A DNA stretch of 64,000 nt from Humidesulfovibrio sp. (GCF_031082295.1 NZ_JAVHLD010000013.1:1-64000); one strand, 5' to 3'; numbered from the stretch's first letter, positions 45,301 to 54,038 are shown. A program made the numbers and translations. Notes: generated by a model from the sequence alone, not told the origin.

Positions 45301-47966
45301 CGCGCGCCGCGCTCGGAAAGGGCAATGTTCCATCCCGTGTCCGTGTTGACCACGTGGCCCACGTGCTGCTTGGTGTTGGCCAGGGCCTGCTTGCGCATGG
45401 CGGCCTTGTGCATGTTCAGGTCTATGGTCTCGCCGGCGTCCAGCACCGGCACGGATCGGTTCAGGTCCACGTCCTCGTTCATGGGCGCCTGGAACAGCGG
45501 TCCCTCGATGTGCGTCTGGCCGTCGTCCACCTGGTTGCCCAGGCGCTCCAGCCTGGTCTGGTCGCGGTCGATGGCCGCCGAAAGCGCCGCGATGGAATCC
45601 TGGTTGGCCCCGTCCGCGCGGGCCATTTCCTCGGCCAGCTTGGCCTGATAGCCCTCAAGGCGCGTGCGCACGTTCTGCATGATCTCGGCAATGGGCACGG
45701 CCACGCGGTTGCCGCGCTGGATGTCGCCCTGCTGCTGGCCGCCTTCCTGGTCCGCCACGGGCGCGAGGTCCGCAGCGCTCACGCGGTCGCCAAAGCGGCG
45801 CTTGAAGGACTCCAGGCTGTCGGCCTGGATGCGGATCTTGTTGCGCTCGAACCAGGCGGCCGGGGTTTCGTGCCCGCTTTGGGTCAAGGTGCGCGCGAGG
45901 TTTCCGAACAGGCTGGCGGTCATGATGGCCTGGTTCTTGGACACGCGGCCCGTGGCCATGAGCTCCCCGGCCAGGCGGTCCACCTCGTGCTGGGGCACCT
46001 GGGCCTCGTCAAAGGCGCGGGCCAGCTCCTGGATGCGCACCTGCTCGGCCTCTATGTCCAGGCCAAGGGCCTGGCGCGCGGAAATGTCAAAGGCGTTGAC
46101 CTTGAGGTCCGGGGCCAGGGCCTCCCAATGCCTGCCCTGCGCCAGGGTGGAGGCCACCTTGTCCGTGGGCAGGGCCAGGTCGGCGTCGATGGCCTTGGCG
46201 TGGGCGTACTCGTCCTGGCTGATGCCCATGACCTCCAGCACGCGCATGGCCTCGTCCATGGCGTCGGCCTGCTGGAAATAGCCGTCAAAGGCCCGCGCGT
46301 TGATGAACAGAGGCGGCGCCTCCTGGCCTTCCGGGGTGCCGGTCATGGTGCGCACGGCCTGCTCCACGGCCTCGGGGCTGCGCTGGGCCAAACGGTTGGC
46401 ATCAAGCGTGGTTTTGAAGTCGTTGAGCTTGGCCTCCACCACGCGGGCGCGCGCCAAAGACTTGGCCGTGCGGAACATGCCAAGCCCGGTGCCGGCGCCG
46501 ATGAGCGGCAGGAAAGACGCGCTGGCGTCCACCACGGTCTGGCCCACGCGCTCGCCCTTGGCCTGCTGGCTCATGGGCTCGATATAGTTGCCCGGGGCCT
46601 GGGCGTTGTGCATGTCTTTGGCCAGTTCCCCGAAGTAGATTGTCACCAGCTCCTGCAGGCCCTCCTGGCCAGACTCCAGCAGCCAGGCCCACACGCCCTT
46701 GGCGCCGATGCGCGCCATGAGCGCGCGCGTGCCGGGCAGGCCCATGCCCTTGACCACGGCCTCCTTGACGAACTGGCGCTTGGTGGCCTCGCTCAGTCCG
46801 CTCACGGCCTTGCTCACGCCGGTCATTTCCAGCAGCACGGCGAGCTCGGCAGCCTCGATGCCGGCGTTGACGGCGCCGGTGAGCACGGCCATGCCGCGCG
46901 CCAGCTTAAAGTCGATGGGCTTGCCGGTGTTGGCATCGGTGTAGCCCATGTATTCCTCTAACGCGCTGCCGCCTTCCAGCTTGAACATGCTGTAGTAGGC
47001 GCCTGCCCCTGCCCCCACCTTCATGCCGCGCTCCGCGGCCACGGCTGCGGAGGCCGGGTTTTTGGTGGCGGCCAGGGTGGTGCCGTACATGAGCGCGCCG
47101 CCGGCCAGGGAGGGCCAGCCGATATCCGGCAGCATGTCGCGGTACTGCGCGGCCTGCACCACGCCGCCCGTCAGGATCTTCTCCAGGTAGGACTCGGCCT
47201 TGGGCACCTGGACCTGGGCCAGCTTCATCTGGCCGATGGTGCGCCGCAGTTCCGGGCGGTCGCCCTCAAGCAGCAGCTGCGAATAGGCGAAGGCCAGGGC
47301 GTCCTGCTGCCTGCCCGCCTCCCAGGCCTGGCCCGGGGCGCTGGCCAGCCAGGCCACGCCGGTGCGCTCGTCCACGGGCCTGTTCTTCTGCCAGAAGCGG
47401 TCCCACGCGCTCCAGGGCGAGGTGTCGCGCGCGGCCTGGGCCGCCTGCACGCCGGGCCAGAGATCGGCAAGGGAGTTTTCCAGGCGCTGCAGGGCCGCCA
47501 CGTCGTCCTTGGCCAGGGCCATGTTGGCCGGGTCGGAAAGGAACAAGGCCGTGCCGGGGTTGTCGCGGGTGAGCTCGGGCACGTTGGGGTCCGGGTACTT
47601 GGCGATGTCGCGCACCTGGGCTAGGTTGGCCTGCACAAACGGCTCGGGCAGGCTGGTCTGCCTGGCCAGGCTGCGCACCTCGGCCACCTGGTCGGGGGCC
47701 ATGTTGCCCGTGCGCTTGAAGGCCTGGACCACGTTCTCGGCCAGCACGTCCGGGGCGATGGGCTCCAGCGGCTTGAGGCCGAAAGGCATGGCGCCGGGGA
47801 ACTTGGGGGCCTTGTCCGCGCGGGCCTGGTCCTCGGCCTGCAGGCCTTCGATCAAGTCAGGGGCGGTCCGCTGCACGGGCGCAAAGTCCACGGGCAGCAT
47901 GGTTTCGGTGCCGCTGGCCTTGTCGCCTTCCAGCACGTCAAAGAGGTTTTTTACTGCGCCAGCCAT
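39390..47966 (-). CDS. Giant (2858 aa) polyvalent internal virion/ejection protein
   Basis: Single ORF in the position of T7 gene 16. Contains a FIEEIQSDWHQ...WTTGEQQAARY domain, HESGHLYL HExxH-type domain, PBECR/LPD-like segment and a C-terminal LPD38-like region (RSAGVARLFSMFMSFSANLLNNQAYFIRGW). Confidence 0.88.
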   Translation of the reverse strand: MAGAVKNLFDVLEGDKASGTETMLPVDFAPVQRTAPDLIEGLQAEDQARADKAPKFPGAMPFGLKPLEPIAPDVLAENVVQAFKRTGNMAPDQVAEVRSLARQTSLPEPFVQANLAQVRDIAKYPDPNVPELTRDNPGTALFLSDPANMALAKDDVAALQRLENSLADLWPGVQAAQAARDTSPWSAWDRFWQKNRPVDERTGVAWLASAPGQAWEAGRQQDALAFAYSQLLLEGDRPELRRTIGQMKLAQVQVPKAESYLEKILTGGVVQAAQYRDMLPDIGWPSLAGGALMYGTTLAATKNPASAAVAAERGMKVGAGAGAYYSMFKLEGGSALEEYMGYTDANTGKPIDFKLARGMAVLTGAVNAGIEAAELAVLLEMTGVSKAVSGLSEATKRQFVKEAVVKGMGLPGTRALMARIGAKGVWAWLLESGQEGLQELVTIYFGELAKDMHNAQAPGNYIEPMSQQAKGERVGQTVVDASASFLPLIGAGTGLGMFRTAKSLARARVVEAKLNDFKTTLDANRLAQRSPEAVEQAVRTMTGTPEGQEAPPLFINARAFDGYFQQADAMDEAMRVLEVMGISQDEYAHAKAIDADLALPTDKVASTLAQGRHWEALAPDLKVNAFDISARQALGLDIEAEQVRIQELARAFDEAQVPQHEVDRLAGELMATGRVSKNQAIMTASLFGNLARTLTQSGHETPAAWFERNKIRIQADSLESFKRRFGDRVSAADLAPVADQEGGQQQGDIQRGNRVAVPIAEIMQNVRTRLEGYQAKLAEEMARADGANQDSIAALSAAIDRDQTRLERLGNQVDDGQTHIEGPLFQAPMNEDVDLNRSVPVLDAGETIDLNMHKAAMRKQALANTKQHVGHVVNTDTGWNIALSERGARHVAQDHPDEGHYPAMVQVMTVLSDIVKNAVLVETHLDLKKQAGVAQVHRLYSPVRVGDSIYVVKLTVKEAEKGVKELEDFRLYDLRSEKKMPTGTSAPSSGKSQSPTRPAVGISEMTVLSMLEGVKDHEGRLFFQSAPAFYSPTARFLEGINVKKPQPAKFWLSQFWDKNGTPKPGLRPEELSDLGLEHYIRVAQDSDAKISKEQVLQFIKEGGPRLEEITKRSNSKYNYTGNEWQQAINEAEAAGNWDEAARIQEAWEGIDEETGSTANTPKFASYQLPGGENYREVLLTLPSQRTDMTFAQFLTDYRARFPQAKATDAEVRGFYDRGVMVPKEGKITAAASPDVYRSPHWEEPNVLAHVRLNDRMDADGNRVLFIEEIQSDWHQAGRKKGYSQELVAGSQAKLDALQAELDRLLDGRSADQLPTEAEKQQANNLYYEIYDEKVRLEGKRTVGVPNAPFKKSWAMLAFKRILREAVEKGYDAVAWTTGEQQAARYKLSASLESIAWRQNGGGPQRIATLVTTDGAQADLFIGADGTIGRVDSRNRAFDGLVNKPLDEAIGKPMAEKIMAEAEGKESGNGLDIGGGGMKGFYDKMLPKAVAEYVKKLDPSAKVGETNLDAGEFKVNRDSQSQPYRLERRDSPDILSRHNTAAEAWAEAERLGNISVHSLTITPALRQTVADGQALYQSMAGSKYGAIHWEHGQTIISTFEKANVSTVPHESGHLYLTELERLVGLGHATAQQEADLATIRAWLREKDERISEEGQERFANGFLTYLREGKAPTEAMYEVFAKFKRWLLALYKAARGAGVKINPEIRGVYDRMLATQEELDGARNKYGLEPIFAGETSLDESVLTRQELDAYETLANRASLAADIEMQKYHEAERRKYRQQLVEHFDDELRNNKAYRLVTYLAYNYDPLMQERPDRKAKDYKPGPKINLESARYLWGQDVNERVRPGLLSKDSTYTVEQAMIEFEFDSPEAVLEALNFKGGEQRRAFVESGLAQFDADWNEYGTPWANELQERRLDAEARMLQRLTRNFVPASMEGIKRMVSRKVENMTVAQLQSSFQNLKAAVAKVGQQIKQDKFLLAVALKNEANMAVKEQREVDKARVAVLREKWAERVSEANERRRLALAEIRERTQAREEMSKLKDLSKRIFYSKRMDFDYREQAMAIVQRFGLGTPTMAPAMPYDMPPLLQFVQEKGIDVAALAEIPAWLFSEPQSGFRSVQTMTVAQMRELKGALNYLHHQGVNERKMLGLAEDLLITDVAERSVVTMNQLTKGPKAYSERERESRKVLIRARGLMAELGMVRYWADAADGFTNHGPNSKAGNTTTYLVHPFDQAESDKQHALRQMGDKLDKIFEPYLAQDRAEVFKIEGVPLRAEVAQEWGGLWDRQKVLMVALNMGNEGNIRALMGGYGWTYDHLAKITERLTADEWRMVQQIWDTIDELYPLIDHVHRVVNGGPLIKVEPLALDSPAGHLRGGYFPLIFDHRLSDKAAFLGGLDKLMNEVETGAYADEIQHTAAVFRKSNPVNSFTKERKGSSLPPLLSLGVLSSHINSSLHFIHYGLPLRNAYKLVAVPEFRTAWVKALGEDSYMELGNWLRRQARPSLVMPGKFDKMFEKLRVLGSLQALGLSMQTALTQLSSASMSWQEIGFKAFMKGAAIMAEHGADAFAVAADLSPYMADRRHNLDSTMHDLVMRLDLDKHQIKLLQKVGINLTVKDYQDFMFSLIQTMDALVAYPTWYGAYDQALNQRGMDPASAVAYADEKVKRAQASGGIVDAPTFLRSAGVARLFSMFMSFSANLLNNQAYFIRGWRESMISSQDFMRHVMLSWVLPPLLTSCIIAWAKGEPWPEFRDLFFDLFGYLLSGLPLIREGVRSIEFGGRASGAAALKPVEDVGKLVQRTMNLLDGKNRDGEFLLAAQSLVDLVGFSVGIPTRPIWRAVQGVHDMAEGKTVNPMRLFFRAPKEAK

Positions 47967-49855
47967 GCCTGCTGCCCCTTCTTAAAGAGATAGTCCGGGC
48001 CGTACTTGGCCAGGGCGTCGCGTTCGATGCGTTCAATGGTGCGCTCGTTCACCGGGTACTTGTCCTTGCGGCCCGCGTTCAGCTCGTCCATGAGGCTCAT
48101 GACGCCCTGCCGGATGATAAGCGAGTCCTTGCCAAGGGTCTGGTAATACTTGAGCGCGGCCTCGTCGCTGGGGATCATGCCCAGCTTGGACATCTGTTTG
48201 GCCGTGGGCTTCAGGTCCGCCCTTTCGCCCGTGAATTGCGCCAGCCCGCCGCCGTAGCGAGCGGAGCCAAAGGTCGTTTTGTCGCCGCTGGAGCCGAACA
48301 GCCCGCCCCAAAAACCGGGACCGCTGCCCCATGTGGTGCGGCCGGTGACGACCGGGGCGGTGTACTTGTCGGCCACCTTCTGCATGTCCGCAGGGCTCAT
48401 GCTGGGGTTTCTGCGCACCTCGTCCTCGTAGGCCCGCAGCGTGCGCACGTACTCGCCATTCTGCTTGACCTCGTTGTCGTCCTTGGGCTTGTCGTGGAAG
48501 GAAAGCCCGGCCGCGCCCGCGGACTGCTTGAACGCCTCGTAAGCGGGCTTCATGTCCAGGCCATCGGAAACGATCTTGGTCCAGTGGTCGCGCCGGGCGG
48601 TGGAAAGGGAAGGCGCGTGCTGCGCCAAAAGCTGCCAGCCCTGCGAGGACAAGCTGCCGTTCAGGCTGGCCTGGAACATGGCATAGTCTGCGGCCGCGGC
48701 CTGGGCTTCGTTTTGGGCCTTCATGCTGTTCTGCATGAAGGGGATGACGTGCCCGGCGGCCGCTGGGTTTTGCTTGGCAAACTGCATCCAGGCCTCGGGC
48801 GAGACGTCGCCCTTGTTCTCCATCCAAAAACCGACCAGCTTTTTGCTGGCCGCCTCGTTGGCCAGGCTGCGCGCGCGGTCCTGCTGCCCCTGGAGGTAGT
48901 GGGCGCGGCCCTCGGCCAGGGCCATGACGTTGCGCCAGGTGTCGCCCTTGAGGCCCTTGGACGCCACGTAGTTGGCATCGTTCAGTAGGGCCACGGCCTT
49001 GGCCGGGTTGTTGCCGGCGTCGGCCATGACGCCGAAATAGGTGTCCATGTTGGCCGTGTTCTTCTCCTGCACGCGCAGAGTGGTCACGGCGTGGGCCTGC
49101 ATGTCCGGCGAAATCTTGTCGCGGATGCCCTCGGTGAGCTGCTGGCCGTCCTTGCCCTTCTGGCCGAACAAAAGTTCCTTGGCGTAGGCAAAGTCATCCT
49201 TGTCGCCGTAGGCCAGGGCCAGGTTCAGCGCGTGCCCGTAAATGTCCTGCTGGGCCAGGATCAGGCGCTTGGTGTTGTCCTCGCCCGGGTGCGCGGCGTT
49301 GATGGCGTTGGCGGCCTTGACGTACTCCGCCTCCACTCCGGCCACGTCGCCCCACTTCAGAGCCACGCCCTGCCTGGCGGCCTGCACGGCCCCGTCGGAG
49401 ACGCTTTCGGCGTAGAGCTTTTTCTGCTGGGCTTGGTGCAGGCTCACGGCGTCCAGGCCCTTGTCGCGGTTGGAGCCGATCATCTTGGCCAGGAGCAGCT
49501 TCTGGCGCTCGTTCGGCACGGCCTCCAGGGTTTTCTGCGCCTCCTCGTCGTACCACTGGATGGCCTGGTCGTAGACCGCGGGCTTGTCCTGGCCGCCGAG
49601 GGCATCCTTGCCCTGCGTCTGGCGCACCTTGTCCAGCATCTGCCGCTCGCGGTCGGCAAAGGAGTTGTGCGTGTCGATTACCTGCAGGGCGTCCTGGCGC
49701 TCCTGGTCCTGCTTCATGGCCTCGATCACTTCCTTGGGCAGAAGCTCCCGGCCAAGGTTGGGGTCGCCATAGTCCGAGGGCTTTGCGAACACGCCGGCGC
49801 CGGACTGCGGAAGGCCTACAGTAGGGCCGACAGGGGAATCAGGAATCTTGACCAT
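47951..49855 (-). CDS. Internal virion protein (T7 gp15-like position)
   Basis: 634-aa alpha-helical protein between the gp14-like and giant genes. Confidence 0.65.
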   Translation of the reverse strand: MVKIPDSPVGPTVGLPQSGAGVFAKPSDYGDPNLGRELLPKEVIEAMKQDQERQDALQVIDTHNSFADRERQMLDKVRQTQGKDALGGQDKPAVYDQAIQWYDEEAQKTLEAVPNERQKLLLAKMIGSNRDKGLDAVSLHQAQQKKLYAESVSDGAVQAARQGVALKWGDVAGVEAEYVKAANAINAAHPGEDNTKRLILAQQDIYGHALNLALAYGDKDDFAYAKELLFGQKGKDGQQLTEGIRDKISPDMQAHAVTTLRVQEKNTANMDTYFGVMADAGNNPAKAVALLNDANYVASKGLKGDTWRNVMALAEGRAHYLQGQQDRARSLANEAASKKLVGFWMENKGDVSPEAWMQFAKQNPAAAGHVIPFMQNSMKAQNEAQAAAADYAMFQASLNGSLSSQGWQLLAQHAPSLSTARRDHWTKIVSDGLDMKPAYEAFKQSAGAAGLSFHDKPKDDNEVKQNGEYVRTLRAYEDEVRRNPSMSPADMQKVADKYTAPVVTGRTTWGSGPGFWGGLFGSSGDKTTFGSARYGGGLAQFTGERADLKPTAKQMSKLGMIPSDEAALKYYQTLGKDSLIIRQGVMSLMDELNAGRKDKYPVNERTIERIERDALAKYGPDYLFKKGQQAWLAQ

Positions 49856-49864
49856 GCGCGCCTC

Positions 49865-50521
49865 CTAGCCGTTTAGCTGCCAGTAGCGGCCGCCAGCGGT
49901 GAGCAAAGACTCCGTGCCTGCGGAGGCGGACTTGTTGGCCGCCAGCGTGGCCTCGCGCTGCACGCCCGGGATCTGGTTGCGCAGCTTGGTGGCTGCTATT
50001 TCCGCATTCCAGCGGATGAGCGCGGCGTCGTCCTCCATGGCCTGGTAGGTGTCCTCCAGCACCATGAGCGGGCTGCCCTCGTTGACCTTGACCCCGGAGG
50101 CGCCAAAGCCCGCCTTCTGCTTGCCGGCCAGGGCCATGTACTTCTTGCGCACGGTCTGCTCGTCCATCCTGCCCTTGGCCAACTGGAACTGCGCCTCGTT
50201 CTCCAGCAGGGCGGCGTTCATGGCGCCGATGCTGCGCTGGCCGGCGGCCACGTTGCGCCCATTGATGAACTGAGCCAGGCCGCCGATGCCGAGCGCGGCC
50301 TTGAGCACGTTGGTGGAGGTCGTCTTGTCGGTGAAGTGGTCCCACCAGGAGCCGCCGCCGGAGGTCAACCCGGGCGTGCCCGTGTCCGCCGGGGCCGGTC
50401 CTGGCCCGGTCCATTCGCCCGAGGCGGTCCAGGGGGTGTCCTCGTACAGGGGCGTGGAATCCACGAGGCTGCCGGTGGACGGACCGGCATCGACAGGTAC
50501 GGCAGGAGTTTCCCAGGTCAT
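49865..50521 (-). CDS. Internal virion protein (T7 gp14-like)
   Basis: Helical protein with RKKYMALAGKQKAGFGASGVKVNEGSPLMVLEDTYQAMEDDAALIRWNAEIAATKLRNQ, typical of podoviral gp14-like proteins. Confidence 0.72.
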   Translation of the reverse strand: MTWETPAVPVDAGPSTGSLVDSTPLYEDTPWTASGEWTGPGPAPADTGTPGLTSGGGSWWDHFTDKTTSTNVLKAALGIGGLAQFINGRNVAAGQRSIGAMNAALLENEAQFQLAKGRMDEQTVRKKYMALAGKQKAGFGASGVKVNEGSPLMVLEDTYQAMEDDAALIRWNAEIAATKLRNQIPGVQREATLAANKSASAGTESLLTAGGRYWQLNG

Positions 50522-50523
50522 GG

Positions 50524-50985
50524 CTACCTCGCAAGTTTGGCGAACAGGATATGGTCGATGCGGTCCTGGCCGAAGTTTTTCAGAGTTACGATGTCGTCAG
50601 TCAGCCCCACCAGGTGCGCGAAGCGCTGGCCCCGGTCGTAGTCCGCGCGCACCGTGGCCTGCAGGCGGTGGAATCCGCCCTCGCTCATGAGCCCGGCGAT
50701 GCCGCGCTTGAAGGCATGGACAAGGCCCGCGGCGTCCACGAAAGCGCGCTTGTCGATGAAGGCCCAGCCCCAGCCCACGCCGGGCCAGAACAGCGTGGCC
50801 CCGGACACGGCCAGGATCTCGCCCTGCGTTGACCTGTAGGAAAAGGCCGGGCCGCTCTTGGCCAGGGTGAGGGCATGCTCCAGGCTGCCGTTGACGCTCC
50901 AGCCTTCCACGCCGTCGGTGTCCAGGCGCTCGCGCGGGCATATGGCCAGGAAGTGGTCCGGCTCAAACTGGATGATATCGCCCAT
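50524..50985 (-). CDS. GNAT/DUF2833-like internal virion protein (T7 gp13-like)
   Basis: MGDIIQFEPDHFLAICPRER...GWAFIDKRAFVDAAGLVHAFKRGIAGLMSEGGFHRLQATVRADYDRGQRFAHLVGL. Confidence 0.65.
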   Translation of the reverse strand: MGDIIQFEPDHFLAICPRERLDTDGVEGWSVNGSLEHALTLAKSGPAFSYRSTQGEILAVSGATLFWPGVGWGWAFIDKRAFVDAAGLVHAFKRGIAGLMSEGGFHRLQATVRADYDRGQRFAHLVGLTDDIVTLKNFGQDRIDHILFAKLAR

Positions 50986-50987
50986 GG

Positions 50988-53387
50988 TCAGCCTCCGGTG
51001 CCGTGGATGCGCGGCATGATGGACAAGATGGTGCAGGGCAGCGGCACGTCGTGGACAAAGCGAATCTGCGGGCTGGCCTCGGTGCCGCTGTCGAGGGTTA
51101 TCTCCTTGTCGCCGGAGAAGGGCACCAGGGCCGCGCCCATGCGCTCCGTGCCGTCGCAGAAGTTGATGGTGGAAAGGTCGCCGTTCTTGGGTCCAGCCTT
51201 GAGCCCATAGGTCTGGTACAGGCGGATACCGACCTTGGAAATGCGCGCGGCCCGGCCCATGGCGGTGCCGTCCTGGAACCCGGCCTCCATGGCGTGCGGG
51301 ACCATGCTCGCCTCGTAGTGCAGTCCGACGTGAACCTTGGCGCAAGCCTGGAGAAGCGGCACGGCACCGCCCGTTACCACTTGCGGGGTCAGCAGCTTGC
51401 CGTCGCCCAGCATGTCCACGGTCTTGCCTTCCAGCCAATCCAGGCCCACCAGGCCGGTGAACATGCGCGCGAACTCCGCCACGGCCACGTCCCGCAGCTC
51501 GGCCGGGACGCTAGTCTGCAGGCTGGCCAGAACCTTGCCCGCGTTACTTGTGGTGGCCGTCACCTTGGCCCGCGACAGGGTGGTGTCTGCGTTGCGGAAC
51601 GCGTACTGCCGGCCCACGTTGGAGGCGAAGTTGATGTTGAAGGCCGCGCCGCTGCCGGCGTTGCTGGAGAAGATGAACACCTCGTCGCCCTTGGACCAGG
51701 TGGCGTTGCTCACCGGCTGCATGCGCAGGCGCTTGGCCGTGGCTTCTGTGTCCGCAGGGTTCCAGGCGCTCACGGTTGCGCCGCAGTCCACGAAAAAGGC
51801 GTCCTCGCAAGTGTCGTCATTGGAGAATGTGGGTGCCAGCACCTCCACGTAGCGCTTGGTCACGCCGTCTATTTCGCGGCGCACGATAAGCCATATCTCG
51901 TCCCGGTCCTCGCCGGGGATGGTGCAGACGCTTTCAACGGCCCCGTCCGTGATGAAGCGCCACCAGCCCACGACCTCGTGGTCGCGGAAGTAGGTTAGCA
52001 CCGGGGAAATGCCGTCGTCGCGCACGGTGAACACAAGGCGGTGCGGGGTTTGCGCGTAGGCCCATTCTTGCAGCACGTTGTCGCGCGTCAGGTGCTCGGC
52101 CAGGACCATCATGTCCGGGGAGTTGTAGCCGTCGCTTTCCAGGGTGTAGGCAAACTCCAGCACGCGCTTGCCGAACTGCTCCACAAACAGCACCACGGAG
52201 CCGATGGCCAGTGCGCGCATGGTGGAACAGCCGTTGAAGGTTTCCTTGTCCGCGTCAATGGAGGTCGGCGTAATGGCCCCGCCGTCCGAGGACTTGAGGA
52301 TCCACTCCGAGCCGGTGGTGCCCATGAGGAACACCTTTTTGCCGCGCGTCATCCAGACGATGGCGTTGACCTCGCTGTCGTCGATGGTAAACTGTGCCAT
52401 GTCGTTGTCGCGGCTGGGGCGCGAGCGCGAAAGGTTCTGCGGCTCGCCCACCTTGCTGCCCCACACGGTTTGCGGGCGATTGTCAGTGCCGCCCATCCAC
52501 TTGCGGCCGCCAAAGAAGGCGCCGCAGCGCGGATAGTTGCCCGCGGAGTCGAACGGCTGGTAGTCCTCGGGCGGGGTCAGGGTGGCGTCGTAGTCCTGGC
52601 CGGTGTCCTTGAACACCTCGCCGTCCGGGTCGGCAGAGCCTATGTACTTGAAGATGCCGTCATAGCCTCGGTAACAGCACACTTCCACGGCATCCGCGCC
52701 GGCGTTGCTCCACACGCATTCGTTGTAGTTGGTGGTGGAGAGCGAGGCGTTGCCGTTGGCCACAGTGATGGTGGCCGTGGGCAGCGACTCGTTGCCGTCC
52801 ATGTCCTTGGCCGTGAGCTGGTAGGAGTAGCTGGTGCTCCCCGTGGTGCCCTTGGCCGTCACCGCGGCGCCGAGCGGCGGCGTGATGCTCGGGCCAAACA
52901 CCTCGTCGGCCATGTTCCACTGCGTGTGGGACAGGCGCGTCAGTTTTTGCGGGGCGTGGCGGCTGTGGTAGGAATACAAGATGTCCGCGGTCTGCGTGTA
53001 CTGGAGCTCGGGCAGGTCAATCTCAAGGTACGGAGTCCCGATCTTCACCGGACTGGCGTTGCTCACGATGACGCCGTAGATGCCGTCCTCTCCGCGCTTC
53101 CAAGGGCGCATGTAGCCGTTACCGCTCGCATCCTCGCCAAACTCCAGGGCATAGGCCTGCACCGTGGAGAACTTGAAGGGGATCAGGCGCGCGCGCGCGT
53201 TGTGGTTTTCCACCTCGCCGGCGTAGATGGTGCCGGAGCGCTTGGTGCCCGGCCCCTGCGGCCGCACGATGAAGTTGACCAATTCCTCGCAGGCGTTCTT
53301 GAGCTTGTTGAAGTCCACGCGCGCGTCCAGCAGCGGCGTGGTTTCCCCTGCGGTCAGGTTGGTGATGATGGGAACGACCTTGCCCAT
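50988..53387 (-). CDS. Tail nozzle-type protein (T7 gp12-like)
   Basis: 799 aa; GKVVPIITNLTAGETTPLLDARVDFNKLKNACEELVNFIVRPQGPGTKRSGTIYAGE is a common podoviral N-terminus. Confidence 0.78.
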   Translation of the reverse strand: MGKVVPIITNLTAGETTPLLDARVDFNKLKNACEELVNFIVRPQGPGTKRSGTIYAGEVENHNARARLIPFKFSTVQAYALEFGEDASGNGYMRPWKRGEDGIYGVIVSNASPVKIGTPYLEIDLPELQYTQTADILYSYHSRHAPQKLTRLSHTQWNMADEVFGPSITPPLGAAVTAKGTTGSTSYSYQLTAKDMDGNESLPTATITVANGNASLSTTNYNECVWSNAGADAVEVCCYRGYDGIFKYIGSADPDGEVFKDTGQDYDATLTPPEDYQPFDSAGNYPRCGAFFGGRKWMGGTDNRPQTVWGSKVGEPQNLSRSRPSRDNDMAQFTIDDSEVNAIVWMTRGKKVFLMGTTGSEWILKSSDGGAITPTSIDADKETFNGCSTMRALAIGSVVLFVEQFGKRVLEFAYTLESDGYNSPDMMVLAEHLTRDNVLQEWAYAQTPHRLVFTVRDDGISPVLTYFRDHEVVGWWRFITDGAVESVCTIPGEDRDEIWLIVRREIDGVTKRYVEVLAPTFSNDDTCEDAFFVDCGATVSAWNPADTEATAKRLRMQPVSNATWSKGDEVFIFSSNAGSGAAFNINFASNVGRQYAFRNADTTLSRAKVTATTSNAGKVLASLQTSVPAELRDVAVAEFARMFTGLVGLDWLEGKTVDMLGDGKLLTPQVVTGGAVPLLQACAKVHVGLHYEASMVPHAMEAGFQDGTAMGRAARISKVGIRLYQTYGLKAGPKNGDLSTINFCDGTERMGAALVPFSGDKEITLDSGTEASPQIRFVHDVPLPCTILSIMPRIHGTGG

Positions 53388-53396
53388 GGCCCGCTC

Positions 53397-53993
53397 CTAG
53401 CGCCTGATGGTGATGTAGGTGTCCTTGGGCAATTCCGGCGGCGTCTGCTGGGAACTGTCGAAGCCCGTCACCTTGCGCAGGGTGTAGTCGTACAGCTTCA
53501 GCAGATCCACGGTGCTGGATTCCTCGTCAAGCAGCGGGGTGCAGGCCTCCATGGCCAGGCGCACCACGAGCAGCCGCACGAAGCCGGGGGAAAACTGCAG
53601 AGGGTCGTCGATGGCGGCGGTGTAGATGAGCACAGGCGCGACCTCGTTGCAAAACAGCAGGTCGCCCTCAAGCTCGTAGGGTATTTCGGCCAGGCCGGCG
53701 TCGCGGTCGATGGCGCGCGCCTTGACCATATCTGTCGGCAGCGCGAAGGAATAGGCCCAATAGTCCGTCGGGTCGTCGGCCACCTTGGCCAGGGCCTCGC
53801 GCTTGCGCGCAAAGCCCCAATTGTGCTCCTCCAGGGTTTCGAGCACCATCTGGTCATAAAGCAGATTGCAGGTGGCGGCGGGCTTGTTCCCGCTCTGCTC
53901 CAGGCTGGCGATGCGCGCCTGGCCGATCTTGAGCAGGGCCATGTTGCAGATTTTGACTTTGGATATGGTGGCCATGCGCTCCTCCCCTTTCAA
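53397..53993 (-). CDS. Tail adaptor protein (T7 gp11-like)
   Basis: KVKICNMALLKIGQARIASLEQSGNKPAATCNLLYDQMVLETLEEHNWGFARKREAL. Confidence 0.78.
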   Translation of the reverse strand: MKGEERMATISKVKICNMALLKIGQARIASLEQSGNKPAATCNLLYDQMVLETLEEHNWGFARKREALAKVADDPTDYWAYSFALPTDMVKARAIDRDAGLAEIPYELEGDLLFCNEVAPVLIYTAAIDDPLQFSPGFVRLLVVRLAMEACTPLLDEESSTVDLLKLYDYTLRKVTGFDSSQQTPPELPKDTYITIRR

Positions 53994-54017
53994 AAAGGGG
54001 GCTTGTGAGGCCCCCTT
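53992..54017 (-). terminator. Intra-operon rho-independent terminator between head and tail modules
   Basis: Minus strand AAGGGGGCctcacaaGCCCCCTTTTTG, in the 53993-54039 gap. Confidence 0.7.
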
Positions 54018-54038
54018 GGTGCGTCTTGCCGCTCAGGT

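Noticed and set aside
50524-51438. Full 304-aa ORF
   Set aside because: The N-terminal half overlaps the gp12-like gene and is Arg/Gly-rich shadow sequence; the real start is ATG at 50985.
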